Assembly: GCF_009380165.1 (NCBI RefSeq)
Contig: NZ_WHUF01000003.1
Span: 186,001-250,000, forward strand
Source of the DNA: Rugamonas rivuli
GTDB lineage: Bacteria > Pseudomonadota > Gammaproteobacteria > Burkholderiales > Burkholderiaceae_D
Length of the DNA: 64,000 bases
Direction: 5' to 3'
Shown here: piece by piece, positions 1 through 9,236 of the stretch
Layout: every line of letters starts with the position of its first letter
Position numbering within the stretch: the stretch's first letter is position 1
The notes under the pieces: model-generated
The model's database searches: none
What the model saw: the letters and a program-made list of their open reading frames with translations, nothing else
What the model was told of the DNA's origin: nothing
Translations under genes and position numbers: made by a program

Positions 1-1269
1 CTTTCCGTCGCCATCGACCACGAAGACTTCGACCGCCGCGTGCGCGCCCTTGGCGACAATGTGCAGGTGACGCTGAACGACGTGCAGAGCGAAGAGGCGG
101 CACGCACCGCGTTGGCCGCCACCTCCAATCTGATCAACCAGAGCTATCGCGACCAAAGCGTGCCTGGCATCCTGGCGCTCCAGCTGTCGCGCGCGGATGG
201 CACGCGCATCTACCTGTCGCCCGAGACGAAAGGCACGCCGCTGCCGACTCTGGGCGTGGACATCGGCAGCACCGAGATCGGCGGCCAGCCGTTCCGCATC
301 CACCAGCGCCGCGTGGGCGCATGGACGGTGACCGTGGCGGCGCAGAAGATCTCCAACTGGTGGATATTGCGCCGCATGGGCACGGAACTGGGCGTCAACA
401 TGCTGATCGCTCTGCCGCTGGTGGTCCTGCCGCTATGGTTCGCGGTGCGGCGCGGATTGAAGCCTTTGCAGGAGCTTTCGGCCCACATCGTCGGCAAAGG
501 CGGCCATGATCTGACACCGCTGAACATCGTGCCGAAGTACCAGGAGCTCAAGCCGCTGGCGACAGCACTGGACAATCTGCTGGACCAGTTGCGCCGCCGC
601 GTGGCGCGCGAGACCAGCTTCGTGCACGATGCCGCCCACGAGCTGCGCACGCCGATGGCGGTGATCTCGGTCCAGGCCCACGTGCTGGTGAAGGCGCAGG
701 ACCAGGCGCAGCGCGACGAGGCCGAGCAGCGCATGGACCACGCCATCGCCCGCGCCTCCCACCTGGTGCAGCAGCTGATGGAGATGGCGCAGCTGGAGCG
801 CGGCACCGAACAAGGCCTGTCGCTGCAAACGCTGGACGCGGCGCAGATGGCGCGGCAAGCCATCGTCGACCTGGCGCCGGCGGCGATGGAGCGCGACATC
901 GAACTGTCGCTGGAAGCGCCGGACGCGCTGCCGCATGCGCTGGACCACCATGCATTCCTCTCCATCCTGCACAACCTGCTGCACAACGCGGTGCGCTACA
1001 TCGACGACGGCGGACAGGTGACGGTGGAACTGGCCCGCGTCGACGGCGCGCTGCGCCTGGCCGTCAGCGACAACGGCCCCGGTATCCCCTCCGCAGAACA
1101 GGCGCTGGTGTTCGAGCGCTTCTACCGCTGCGCGGGCCAGAACGTCTCCGGTTCGGGACTGGGATTGTCCATCGTGCAGCGCGCGGCCCAGGGCTTGCGC
1201 GGCGCCGCGCGGCTGGAAGCCGTGCAGCCGCGCGGCTGCCGCTTCGTGGTCGACATCCCGGCCGCGTGA
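1..1269 (+). CDS. Sensor histidine kinase, 5' end outside the window
   Basis: The frame is open from the left edge, so the true start lies upstream; 422 C-terminal residues are visible. The order is a periplasmic-type sensor stretch, a membrane segment near 380-450 (LPLVVLPLWFAV), a short linker, and the kinase core. The H-box reads HDAAHELRTPMAV, the N-box LHNLLHNAVRY, G1 DNGPGIP and G2 GSGLGLSIV, so the ATPase looks intact. It would autophosphorylate on the H-box histidine and pass phosphate to a response regulator that is probably just upstream and not seen. The short sensor region and HAMP-like linker recall QseC/TctE-type kinases, but the signal is unknown. Confidence 0.9.
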   Translation, partial: LSVAIDHEDFDRRVRALGDNVQVTLNDVQSEEAARTALAATSNLINQSYRDQSVPGILALQLSRADGTRIYLSPETKGTPLPTLGVDIGSTEIGGQPFRIHQRRVGAWTVTVAAQKISNWWILRRMGTELGVNMLIALPLVVLPLWFAVRRGLKPLQELSAHIVGKGGHDLTPLNIVPKYQELKPLATALDNLLDQLRRRVARETSFVHDAAHELRTPMAVISVQAHVLVKAQDQAQRDEAEQRMDHAIARASHLVQQLMEMAQLERGTEQGLSLQTLDAAQMARQAIVDLAPAAMERDIELSLEAPDALPHALDHHAFLSILHNLLHNAVRYIDDGGQVTVELARVDGALRLAVSDNGPGIPSAEQALVFERFYRCAGQNVSGSGLGLSIVQRAAQGLRGAARLEAVQPRGCRFVVDIPAA

Positions 1270-1336
1270 CCGCAGGCGAATAAAGGCGTTAATATTGCCG
1301 GTACTATGCAATATCAACCAACAAACCGGGCACCCC

Positions 1337-2233
1337 ATGGACCGTTTTAACGCGATGCGGATTTTTACCCGCATCGTCGAGCTGGAGAGCTTCAGCAAGG
1401 CGGCGGACGATTTGCAGATTCCGGCGGCCACCGCCACCTACACCATCAAGCAGCTGGAGGCGCGGCTGGGCGTACGCCTGCTGCAAAGGACCACGCGCCA
1501 CGTCAGCGCCACGCTGGACGGCCAGGCCTACTACCATCGCTGCGTGCGTATCCTGGCCGATGTCGAGGAAACCGAAGCGGGCTTCGGCACCAGCGGCGTG
1601 GCGCCACGCGGCAAGCTGCGGGTGGATTTGCAGGGCACCCTGGCGCAGCATTACGTGCTGCCACGGCTGGCCGAATTCTTCGAACGCTATCCGGACCTGG
1701 AACTGGAGATCGGCATGGGCGACCGCCTGATCGACCTGGTGCGCGACGGCATAGACTGCGTGCTGCGCGTGGGCGAGCTGCGGGACTCCAGCATGGTGGC
1801 CCGGCGCGTGGCTACGCTGCAGCAGGTCACCTGCGCCAGCGCCGCTTATCTCGACAAGTACGGCACGCCCGCCACGCTCGACGACCTGGCCGGCCACCGC
1901 GCCGTCAACTTCTACTCCGCCAGCAGCGGCAAGATGTTCCCGTTCGACTTCGTGGTCGATGGCGAGGAGCGCAGCATCACGCTGCCCGGCATCGTCACGG
2001 TCAGCAATGCCGAGGCTTACGTGGCCTGCTGCGCCAGCCATCTCGGCCTGGTGCAGCTGCCGCGCTACCACGTCACCGGTCTGCTGGAGAGCGGCGCATT
2101 CCGCGAAGTGCTGGGCGCATGGCGGCCCAAGCCGATGCCTGTATCGGTGCTGTATCCGCACGCGCGCCAGCTGTCGCCGCGCGTGCGCGTGTTCGTCGAC
2201 TGGATTACGGACGCGATGTCGGCGGCGAGCTAG
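1337..2233 (+). CDS. LysR-family transcriptional regulator
   Basis: This is a 298-residue LysR regulator with an N-terminal winged helix-turn-helix (MDRFNAMRIF, then SFSKAADDL and RLLQRTTR) and a C-terminal effector domain. The ATG at 1337 matches the usual MDRF/MDKF start of this subgroup; an upstream in-frame start at 1295 would add 14 residues that do not look like the family. The gene follows the kinase by 67 bases on the same strand. Its 3' end overlaps a convergent small gene by 29 bases. No catabolic or transport gene sits next to it divergently, so its target cannot be named. Confidence 0.9.
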   Translation: MDRFNAMRIFTRIVELESFSKAADDLQIPAATATYTIKQLEARLGVRLLQRTTRHVSATLDGQAYYHRCVRILADVEETEAGFGTSGVAPRGKLRVDLQGTLAQHYVLPRLAEFFERYPDLELEIGMGDRLIDLVRDGIDCVLRVGELRDSSMVARRVATLQQVTCASAAYLDKYGTPATLDDLAGHRAVNFYSASSGKMFPFDFVVDGEERSITLPGIVTVSNAEAYVACCASHLGLVQLPRYHVTGLLESGAFREVLGAWRPKPMPVSVLYPHARQLSPRVRVFVDWITDAMSAAS

Positions 2234-2567
2234 TACGCGACCAGTCGCGCCGTTCTCCCCGCTCGTCCGACGCGGCATCCCCGGCCTCCGCAACTTCGCG
2301 GAACTCGCCATCCACCACCGGGATCGTTTCAATGTGATCGAAGCCGATGTCCGCATCCGGCGGCAGCGTTTCGACATCCACGCCGGCGCGTTCGCCCGTG
2401 CCTTCCGCATCGGTGTCACTATCGAGGCCCACGTCCGGCTCACCGGCGACGTCGCTGCCGCTGTCGGAGTTGTCGCTGGGGCCCAGCGCGCGCGTGCCGT
2501 GGCCGCGTCCCAGTGTGCGGTCGGTACCTACCGGGATATTGTCCGGGTCCAGGGTGCTGTCAGCCAT
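2205..2567 (-). CDS. Small acidic protein of unknown function
   Basis: This 120-residue protein is rich in Asp, Glu, Gly and Ser, with a central LGPSDNSDSGSD stretch and a following DSDTDAEGTGERAGV stretch. It has no signal peptide, membrane segment or cysteine, and looks largely disordered. The ATG at 2567 is preceded by AAGGAGCAGATC, a good ribosome site, which favours it over the longer reading from 2603. I recall similar GPSDSSDSGSD proteins in other Proteobacteria as conserved hypotheticals, but I know no function. It overlaps the 3' end of the convergent LysR gene by 29 bases. Confidence 0.7.
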   Translation of the reverse strand: MADSTLDPDNIPVGTDRTLGRGHGTRALGPSDNSDSGSDVAGEPDVGLDSDTDAEGTGERAGVDVETLPPDADIGFDHIETIPVVDGEFREVAEAGDAASDERGERRDWSRTSSPPTSRP

Positions 2568-2731
2568 GATCTGCTCCTTCCAGTGAAAACCCGATTGAAC
2601 CACCGGCGCCGCCGCCCTTCCGTGCGGATGCGCGCATAAAGGCTATCGTGCCGATAGGTATTTTTTACTTTACAAATGTAATATTCATCTCTATAGTTAC
2701 TCCATACCGCAGCCAACCAAGGAGAAACGCC

Positions 2732-3049
2732 ATGAGCACCACGACCAAAAATCTGATCCGCGCCGCAGCCACCGCAGCATTCGCCATCGCCGCCACGGCC
2801 ACCACCGTCACCAGCGCCTTCGCGCAGAGCACCGCGCCGGCCGCCGCCACGGCAACCGCCGCGACCACCAACGCCGCGCAAACCGCCGTCGCCAACGGCG
2901 CGCTGGCGTCGACCACCAAAGCCCAACCGGCCGGCCTGACCCGCGCCCAGGTGCAGGCGGAATTCCTCGAAGCGCGCAAGAACGGCACGCTGATCGAGAA
3001 CGAAGCCGACATGGATGTCGCCCAGACCAAGAAGCACTACACCAAGTAA
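2732..3049 (+). CDS. Small secreted DUF4148-like protein
   Basis: This 105-residue protein has a signal peptide (KNLIRAAATAAF, then TSAFAQ as the likely cleavage site). An Ala/Thr-rich linker follows, then a short conserved tail LTRAQVQAEFLEARKNG. That tail resembles the DUF4148 family, common as small periplasmic proteins in Burkholderiales. The start at 2732 has AAGGAGA at a good distance; earlier in-frame starts are in AT-rich leader sequence. Function is unknown. It lies 26 bases before the outer-membrane factor gene, possibly by chance. Confidence 0.7.
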   Translation: MSTTTKNLIRAAATAAFAIAATATTVTSAFAQSTAPAAATATAATTNAAQTAVANGALASTTKAQPAGLTRAQVQAEFLEARKNGTLIENEADMDVAQTKKHYTK

Positions 3050-3075
3050 TACGCAAGTAATCGGAAGCCCAGTCC

Positions 3076-4518
3076 ATGCAAACGCCACGCGCCCTCCAGA
3101 CTACCGCCCTCGCCGCATGTGTGCTGGCGGTGCTGGCCGGCTGCGCCGACATGGGCAAGGTCAAGCCGCAGGCAGTCGCGCTGAAACCGGCCGAACTCAA
3201 TGCCGGCAAAGCCATCGCCGCCGCCAGCGCCAACGTCGCCTGGCCCGAGCAGCAGTGGTGGGAAGCGCTGCATGACGCGCAGCTGAACAAACTGGTGGCC
3301 GCCGCGCTGGCCGACAATCCGTCGCTGCGCGCCACCCAGGCCCGCGTGCGCCAGGCCGAAGCGCTGGCCGGCGTCGCCAAGGCGGGCACGCTGCCGCAGG
3401 TGAACGCCTCCGCCAGCGCCGACCGCGAACTGTATTCCGCGCACAGCACCGTGCCCGCTCCATTGGCCGGCAACTACGCGTGGAAGAACACCGCCACCTT
3501 GTCCGGCTCCTACGACCTGGATCTGTGGGGCCGCAACCGCGATGCGCTGGCCGCCGCGCTGGACGAGGTCCACATGGCGTCGGCGGAATCGCAGATGGCG
3601 CGGCTGACGCTGGAATCGGCCATCGTGCGCAGCTACATCCAGCTGTCGCTGGAATACGCGTTGCAGGACAGCGTGGCGCAGAACCTGGCGCAGCGCCAGC
3701 GCATCCTGGAGATCACGCGCAAGCGCCAGGCCGCAGGGCTGGCCAGCGAGATCGAAGTCGCGAGCATAGAGACCACGCTGCCGGCGGGACGGCGCGAGCA
3801 TGAGCAGATCGGAGAGTCGATCGCCCTGCTGCGCAACCAGCTGGCGGCACTGATCGGCAAAGGACCGGGCGACGGAGATGCGATCGCCCGGCCGATGCTG
3901 GCCCTCGACGCCGGCCATGGCGACGCGGTGCCCGCCTCGCTGCCGGCGGAGCTGGTCGGCCACCGGCCCGACATCGCGGCGCAGCGCTGGCGCGTGGAAG
4001 CGGCCAGCGCCCGCATCGCCGGCGCCAAGGCCGATTTTTACCCGAACATCAACCTGGCGGCCTTTGTCGGCTTCCAGTCGCTGGGCTTCACGCACTTCCT
4101 GGACGCTAACTCCGCCATGCGCGGCGTGACGCCGGCCATCAGCCTGCCGATCTTCGAAGGCGGACGACTGCGCAGTCAATTGGGCAACCAGACCGCGCTC
4201 TACGACGGTGCGGTCGAACAGTACAACGCGGCCGTGGTGCAGGCGATGGCCGATGTGGCCAACGCGGTGGTCCGCATCGATTCGGTGAAGCAGCAGGACA
4301 AGCTGGCGCAGCGCGCACTAGCCTCGGCCAGGCGCCAGCAGGAGCTGGCGGAACGCGCCTACCGCGCCGGCATGACCGACGCGCTGAACGTGATCAACGC
4401 CCAGTTGGTGTTATTGAACGAAGAACAGCAGATGGCGCAAGTGGCTAGCAAACAACTAGATAACTACACATTGTTGATGACCGCGCTGGGTGGAGGCATA
4501 AAACTGGATTTGCCGTGA
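3076..4518 (+). CDS. Outer-membrane efflux lipoprotein, OprM/NodT family
   Basis: This 480-residue outer-membrane factor begins with a lipoprotein signal whose lipobox is VLAGC, putting the acylated cysteine at residue 23. The two TolC-like halves are visible as related helical stretches: LRATQARVRQAEALAGVAKAG and its counterpart near WRVEAASARIAGAKADFYP. Family members form the trimeric exit duct of tripartite pumps. The following MarR, FUSC, DUF1656 and HlyD genes supply regulator, inner-membrane pump and adaptor, so this is probably the duct of that system. Length is normal for the family. Confidence 0.93.
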   Translation: MQTPRALQTTALAACVLAVLAGCADMGKVKPQAVALKPAELNAGKAIAAASANVAWPEQQWWEALHDAQLNKLVAAALADNPSLRATQARVRQAEALAGVAKAGTLPQVNASASADRELYSAHSTVPAPLAGNYAWKNTATLSGSYDLDLWGRNRDALAAALDEVHMASAESQMARLTLESAIVRSYIQLSLEYALQDSVAQNLAQRQRILEITRKRQAAGLASEIEVASIETTLPAGRREHEQIGESIALLRNQLAALIGKGPGDGDAIARPMLALDAGHGDAVPASLPAELVGHRPDIAAQRWRVEAASARIAGAKADFYPNINLAAFVGFQSLGFTHFLDANSAMRGVTPAISLPIFEGGRLRSQLGNQTALYDGAVEQYNAAVVQAMADVANAVVRIDSVKQQDKLAQRALASARRQQELAERAYRAGMTDALNVINAQLVLLNEEQQMAQVASKQLDNYTLLMTALGGGIKLDLP

Positions 4519-4568
4519 TGCTTAGATAGTACAATCAAAGCCTTTGAAAAACGTATGAGGAGCAGGCA

Positions 4569-5066
4569 ATGAGCAGTTTTGAAGCGACTAAAAAACGCCT
4601 GAAAAACATCCATGCCCGAATGCCGGACTTCCCCGAGGATTTGATGCGCGTGCTGCGCATGACCTACCACATCCAGAAACGGATGAAAGACCTGAGCAAC
4701 GCGGCGCTGCGCAAATACGATCTGGTCGACGCCAGCTATATGGTGTTGGCCGTGCTGTACGGCTCGGACGACGAGACATCCACCGCCTCCACGCTGGGCG
4801 AGGCGTGCATGGAAAAGCCGGCCAACCTGACGCGCGTCTGCAATGACCTGGAATCCCAGGGCTTGATCACGCGCGGCAACCGCCCCGGCGACCGCCGCTG
4901 CGTGATGATCTCGCTGACGGACGCCGGCCGCGAGCTGGCCGCCAAGGTGCTGCCGGAAGTATGGTCGGCCACCACCCATGCCTACGACGGCTACAGCGCG
5001 GAAGAAGTTAAAGTACTTGAAGCGCTGCTGAAAAGGCAGCTGGACAATTTAGAAGCACTCACATAG
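4569..5066 (+). CDS. MarR-family transcriptional regulator
   Basis: This 165-residue protein has the MarR winged-helix pattern: a DNA-recognition helix around TLGEACMEKPANLTRVCNDL and a wing at GLITRGNRPGDRRCVMISLT. MarR proteins usually repress efflux genes and let go when they bind phenolic compounds. It lies 50 bases after the outer-membrane factor and 14 bases before the FUSC pump, so it is placed to control this cluster. AGGAGC precedes the ATG at 4569. The inducer is not visible from sequence; aromatic acids are a guess from the AaeB-like pump. Confidence 0.9.
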   Translation: MSSFEATKKRLKNIHARMPDFPEDLMRVLRMTYHIQKRMKDLSNAALRKYDLVDASYMVLAVLYGSDDETSTASTLGEACMEKPANLTRVCNDLESQGLITRGNRPGDRRCVMISLTDAGRELAAKVLPEVWSATTHAYDGYSAEEVKVLEALLKRQLDNLEALT

Positions 5067-5080
5067 CCTGAATCGACGCC

Positions 5081-7243
5081 ATGAACCCTCCCCAAGCCGC
5101 CACTCCCACCCCGGACACCAGCGCGGCCAGGGGAGCCATGCGCTGGCTGGCGGCGGAAGCCAAAGGCTGGTTCAACACCGAGGGCGAGCGCTGGGTCTTT
5201 GTCGCCAAGACCATGCTGGCCTCCTTCTCCGCGCTGTGGCTGGCCTTCCGCCTCGGCCTCGACGCTCCCTACACCGCCCTCGCCACCACCGTGATCCTGG
5301 CCCTGCCCAGCAGCGGCATGGTGCTGGAAAAAGCCTTCTACCGTTTTCTCGGCACGCTGGTCGGCTGCGCAGCCTCGCTGCTGCTGGTGGCCTTGTTCCC
5401 GCAATCGCCGCCGCTGCTGTTCATCGGCGTGGCGGTCTGGATCGCCCTGTGCACCGGCGGCGCCGCCATGCACCGCAACCAGCAGTCGTACAGCTTCGTC
5501 CTGGCCGGCTACACCGCCTGCATGATCGCGGTGCCGGCCATCGACTCGCCGGACCGCGTGTTCACGCTGGCCGTCACCCGCGTCACCGAGGTCGGGCTGG
5601 GCATCATCTGTGCCGCCGTGGTGCATGATGTGGTCTTCCCGCGCCGTCATTCGCGCACCGTGATGCGCACCGTGCAGGCGCGCTACGCCAGCTTCGTCAC
5701 TTTCTGCACGCAGGTGCTGGAGCAGCGCCTGACGCCGGCCGAGACGGAACTGAGCCATCTGAAGTTCGCCGCCGACATCGCCGCGCTGGAATCGGGCCGC
5801 GCCGCCGCCTTCTTCGAGGCCGACCATCCACGCTCGCACACGCGCCAGCTGCACGCCTTCAACGCCGCCTTCATGACGGTGCTGACCACCTTCTACACGC
5901 TGCACCGGCTGATCCACCGCCTGCGCGGCGCCGCGCCACGGCATGCGCAGCCGGTGCTGGAGCTGGTCGAGCCGATGCACGCGCATCTGGCGCTGGCCCT
6001 GCGCGACGAGCTGACGCCGCAGCGCATGGCAAGCATGCGCACCGTGCTGGCCGCCGATATCGCCGCCGCCCGCAGCCGGCTGGCCGAGGCGGAAGCCATG
6101 GAGGCCGCAACGCCGGTCACGCGCGCGCAGCAGATCGACTTCGACACCGCGGTGGAGCTGCTGGAGCGCTACGCCCGCGACATGGAAGCCTTCACCGGCC
6201 TGTATCACGGTCTGGCGCAGGAGAAGCGCAAGCAGATCAGCGATCCTGGCTCCTACACGCCGAAGACGCCGCCGGCCATCGTCGCCGCCAGCGGCTTCCG
6301 CGCCGGCGTCACGCTGCTGCTGACGGCGTCCGCCTGGTACTGGCTGGCGTGGCCCTTCGTCGGCAACGCCATTTTGATGGCGACCATTTTCTGCGCGCTG
6401 GCCTCGTCGTCGCCGCGTCCCACGGCGCTGGTGCAGCAGGTGCTGATCGGCTTTTTGCTCGCCACGCCGCTGGCCTTCGTCAGCGAATTTTTCCTGGTCG
6501 CTCGCGCCAACGACTTCCCGACGCTGATCGTGGCGGCGCTGCCGATCTTCGTCTTCGGCAGCTACCTGATGACCAGCCCGCGCTGGGCTGGCGTGGGCAT
6601 CGGCATCTGCATGTTCTGCGCGACGCTGCTGGTGCCGACCAATCTGATGCACTACGACGTGGAAAGCTTCATGAGCAGCGAGCTGTCGCTGACCATGGGA
6701 GTGGCGGTGGCCTACCTGATGTTCAAGGTGGTGCTGCCCGAGCACACCATGGGCCAGAAGGACCACGTGGCCGCCGCCCTGTGGCGCGAGGCGCAAGGCG
6801 CTTGCACCGCGTCGATGTACCGCCTGAAGCGGCGCTTCGACAACCGCGTGCGCGACCTGCTCAGCCAACTGAACGCCGCCTCCGGTCCGGCGCCAAGCGA
6901 AGCCGCTCGCGCCGTGGTGCGCCAAGGCCTGACCTTGCTGGAGCTGGGCCACGCAGTGATCGAACTGCGCCAGCTGATCGCCGGGTCGCAACCAGGTCCG
7001 GTGCCGACGGCGCTGAAGCTGGTGGTGCGCGAACTGGCCGCCTACCTGCGGGCGCCGTCGAACGCGAGCGGCGGCACGGCGCTGCAATCGATACTCGACG
7101 CCGGCGCCAGCGTGCGCGCCGCCCTGCCCTCGGCCACGCCGGAGCGCAGGCTGCGCCTGCAAACGGCGCTGACCGACCTGCATTCCATTTACACGTCCTT
7201 GCTGGACCAGATAGCTACAGGAGAAACCGACCATGCCGCGTGA
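5081..7243 (+). CDS. FUSC-family inner-membrane efflux pump, AaeB-like
   Basis: This 720-residue protein has the FUSC/AaeB layout: an N-terminal block of hydrophobic helices (about residues 45-190), a soluble middle, a second hydrophobic block (about 405-560) and a C-terminal soluble domain. AaeB proteins export aromatic carboxylic acids such as p-hydroxybenzoate together with AaeA and the small AaeX. The gene overlaps the DUF1656 (AaeX-like) gene by 11 bases and is followed by an HlyD/AaeA-like gene, which supports this role. Substrate range is inferred from the family only. Confidence 0.9.
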   Translation: MNPPQAATPTPDTSAARGAMRWLAAEAKGWFNTEGERWVFVAKTMLASFSALWLAFRLGLDAPYTALATTVILALPSSGMVLEKAFYRFLGTLVGCAASLLLVALFPQSPPLLFIGVAVWIALCTGGAAMHRNQQSYSFVLAGYTACMIAVPAIDSPDRVFTLAVTRVTEVGLGIICAAVVHDVVFPRRHSRTVMRTVQARYASFVTFCTQVLEQRLTPAETELSHLKFAADIAALESGRAAAFFEADHPRSHTRQLHAFNAAFMTVLTTFYTLHRLIHRLRGAAPRHAQPVLELVEPMHAHLALALRDELTPQRMASMRTVLAADIAAARSRLAEAEAMEAATPVTRAQQIDFDTAVELLERYARDMEAFTGLYHGLAQEKRKQISDPGSYTPKTPPAIVAASGFRAGVTLLLTASAWYWLAWPFVGNAILMATIFCALASSSPRPTALVQQVLIGFLLATPLAFVSEFFLVARANDFPTLIVAALPIFVFGSYLMTSPRWAGVGIGICMFCATLLVPTNLMHYDVESFMSSELSLTMGVAVAYLMFKVVLPEHTMGQKDHVAAALWREAQGACTASMYRLKRRFDNRVRDLLSQLNAASGPAPSEAARAVVRQGLTLLELGHAVIELRQLIAGSQPGPVPTALKLVVRELAAYLRAPSNASGGTALQSILDAGASVRAALPSATPERRLRLQTALTDLHSIYTSLLDQIATGETDHAA

Positions 7244-7433
7244 GATAGACTTTTTCGGCGTACTGCTGCCCGGCGTGCTGCCGCTGTTCCTCGTCAGCCT
7301 GGTGCTGCAAGTGGCGCTCGACAGCGCCTTGAGCCACCTCGGCGCCTACCGCCGCAGCTGGCATCCGGCGCTGGTGCGTCTGTGCCTGTTCGCCTGCATC
7401 TTCAGCGCACTGCTGGTGACGCTGTATAAATAA
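7233..7433 (+). CDS. DUF1656 small membrane protein, AaeX-like
   Basis: This 66-residue protein has two hydrophobic segments (around residues 8-27 and 46-63) and starts MPREIDFFGVLLPG, the typical DUF1656 opening. Its ATG lies inside the last codons of the FUSC gene with CAGGAGA upstream, so translation is probably coupled. In AaeXAB-type clusters this protein accompanies the pump; its exact job is not known. Confidence 0.88.
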   Translation: MPREIDFFGVLLPGVLPLFLVSLVLQVALDSALSHLGAYRRSWHPALVRLCLFACIFSALLVTLYK

Positions 7434-7468
7434 AGTATAAATAATTTATCTCAATCAGAAAGCCCGCC

Positions 7469-8329
7469 GTGAGTGCATCCAAAATCTTCCGTTTTTTCCT
7501 GACCATGCTGCTGTTGGCCGCCGCCCTGTGGATGGGGCGTTCGGCCTGGGACCACTACATGGAGTCCGCCTGGACCCGCGACGGCCGCGTCAAGGCCGAT
7601 GTCGTCACCATCAGCGCCGATGTCGCCGGCACCGTCACCGAGGTGAAGGTCCGCGATAACCAGCTGGTCAAGCAGGGCGACGTGCTGTTCGTGGTCGACG
7701 CGGCGCGTTACCAGAGCGCGCTGGCGCAGGCCAACGCCGTGCTGGCGTCGCAGCAGGTGGAGAAAGGCCGCCGCAGCAAGGAGGCCAGCCGCCGCGCGGG
7801 GCTGGACAGCTCCATCGTCTCGGCCGAGAACAAGGAGACGGCGGAATTCGCGGTCGGCACGGCGACGGCGCAGTACCAGGCCGCGCTGGCGGCGCGCAAT
7901 CTGGCGCAGCTCAATCTGGAACGCACGGTGGTGCGCGCGCCAGTCACCGGCTACGTCACCAACCTGAACGTGCATGCGGGCGACTTCGCCGCCGTCGGCG
8001 CGGCCAAGCTGGCGATGATCAACAGCGCCTCGTTCTACGTGGTCGGCTACTTCGAAGAGACCAAGCTGCCGCTATTGAAGGTGAACGACGCCGTCGAGGT
8101 GCACCTGATGAGCGGCGCGGCGCAGCTGAAGGGGCATATCGAAAGCATCGCCCACGGCATCACCGACCGCGACGCCAACACCGGCCGCGAGCTGCTGGCC
8201 GACGTCAACCCCACCTTCAACTGGGTGCGGCTGGCGCAGCGCGTACCGGTACGCATCCACATCGACCAGCAGCCCAAGGGCCTGGACCTGGTGGCCGGCA
8301 CAACCTGCACGGTGGTGATCCATGGATAA
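7469..8329 (+). CDS. HlyD-family periplasmic adaptor, AaeA-like
   Basis: This 286-residue membrane-fusion protein has one N-terminal membrane anchor (FFLTMLLLAAALWMG), a biotinyl-lipoyl-like half (SADVAGTVTEVKVRDNQLVKQGDVLF), a helical hairpin, and the second lipoyl half (VRAPVTGYVTNLNVHAGDF). It would bridge the FUSC pump to the outer-membrane factor. The only well-placed start is a GTG at 7469, with a weak ribosome site, 35 bases after the DUF1656 gene. Its last 8 bases overlap the start of the next LysR gene. Confidence 0.92.
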   Translation: MSASKIFRFFLTMLLLAAALWMGRSAWDHYMESAWTRDGRVKADVVTISADVAGTVTEVKVRDNQLVKQGDVLFVVDAARYQSALAQANAVLASQQVEKGRRSKEASRRAGLDSSIVSAENKETAEFAVGTATAQYQAALAARNLAQLNLERTVVRAPVTGYVTNLNVHAGDFAAVGAAKLAMINSASFYVVGYFEETKLPLLKVNDAVEVHLMSGAAQLKGHIESIAHGITDRDANTGRELLADVNPTFNWVRLAQRVPVRIHIDQQPKGLDLVAGTTCTVVIHG

Positions 8330-9236
8330 CGGCGCCGATCGTTTCAGCACCATCCGCCTGTTCCTGGACGCGGCGCAGCTGGGCAGCTTTTCCGCCGCCG
8401 GCCGCAAGCAAGGCATGTCGCCGGCGGCGGCCAGCGCCTGCATCCAGCGGCTGGAGGCTTCGCTCAAGGTCAAGCTGTTCGAGCGCACCACGCGCCAGCT
8501 GCGCCTGACCGAGGAAGGCCAGATGTACCGCCACTTCAGCGAGCAGGCGATGGCGCTGATGGCGGAGGCGGAAGCCGGCCTGCATTCGGGCGGCGACGGC
8601 GTGCGCGGAATGGTGAAGATTTCGGCGCCGTCGGACCTGGGCCGCAATGTGCTGATGCCGATGCTGGACGAGTTCCGCGCGCTGCACCCGGAGCTGCAGT
8701 ACGCGCTGACGCTGAGCGACTCCACCGCCAACATGGTGCAGGACGATATCGACCTGGCGATCCGCTACGGCCAGCTGGCCGACAGCGAGATGGTGCGGCG
8801 CGTGCTGGCGCCGAGCCGGCGCGTGGTGTGCGCGTCGCCGGTGCTGATCGCGCAGACTGGCGGCCCGGCCACGCCGGAGGAGCTAGCGCAGCTGCCGACG
8901 CTGGTGCTGGTGACGGCGCTGGGGCCGATGCAGGAGTGGCGTTATTGCAGCAACGACGAGGCGGACGAGAAGCGCGCGGTGCGCGTGCGCCGCACGCAGC
9001 AGAGCAACGACGGCGAGGTGATACGCAAGTGGGCCATCGCGGGCCAGGGTTATGCGTACAAGTCCATCCTCGATATCGCGGGTGATCTGCGCAGCGGCAG
9101 GCTGGTGACGGTGCTGGACGAATACTTCACCGAGAGCGCGCCACTCAACCTGCTGTATCACCGCAACCGCTATCAGCCGCCGCGCATTACGCTGCTTATT
9201 GAGTTTTTGCTGGAGCGCTTTGCAGACCTGGCATGA
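8322..9236 (+). CDS. LysR-family regulator coupled to the efflux cluster
   Basis: This 304-residue LysR regulator has an N-terminal helix-turn-helix (TIRLFLDAAQLGSFSAAGRKQ, then LFERTTRQLRLTEEG) and a C-terminal ligand-binding domain. Its ATG overlaps the end of the adaptor gene by 8 bases, so it is co-transcribed with the pump. AaeR-type regulators are normally divergent, so the tail position here is less usual. The 3' end overlaps the convergent SnoaL-like gene by 41 bases. Confidence 0.9.
   Translation: MDNGADRFSTIRLFLDAAQLGSFSAAGRKQGMSPAAASACIQRLEASLKVKLFERTTRQLRLTEEGQMYRHFSEQAMALMAEAEAGLHSGGDGVRGMVKISAPSDLGRNVLMPMLDEFRALHPELQYALTLSDSTANMVQDDIDLAIRYGQLADSEMVRRVLAPSRRVVCASPVLIAQTGGPATPEELAQLPTLVLVTALGPMQEWRYCSNDEADEKRAVRVRRTQQSNDGEVIRKWAIAGQGYAYKSILDIAGDLRSGRLVTVLDEYFTESAPLNLLYHRNRYQPPRITLLIEFLLERFADLA

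Noticed and set aside
4991-7234. 747-codon open frame opposite the FUSC pump
   Set aside because: It is a Gln/His/Arg-rich shadow; the sense gene is a full-length family member.
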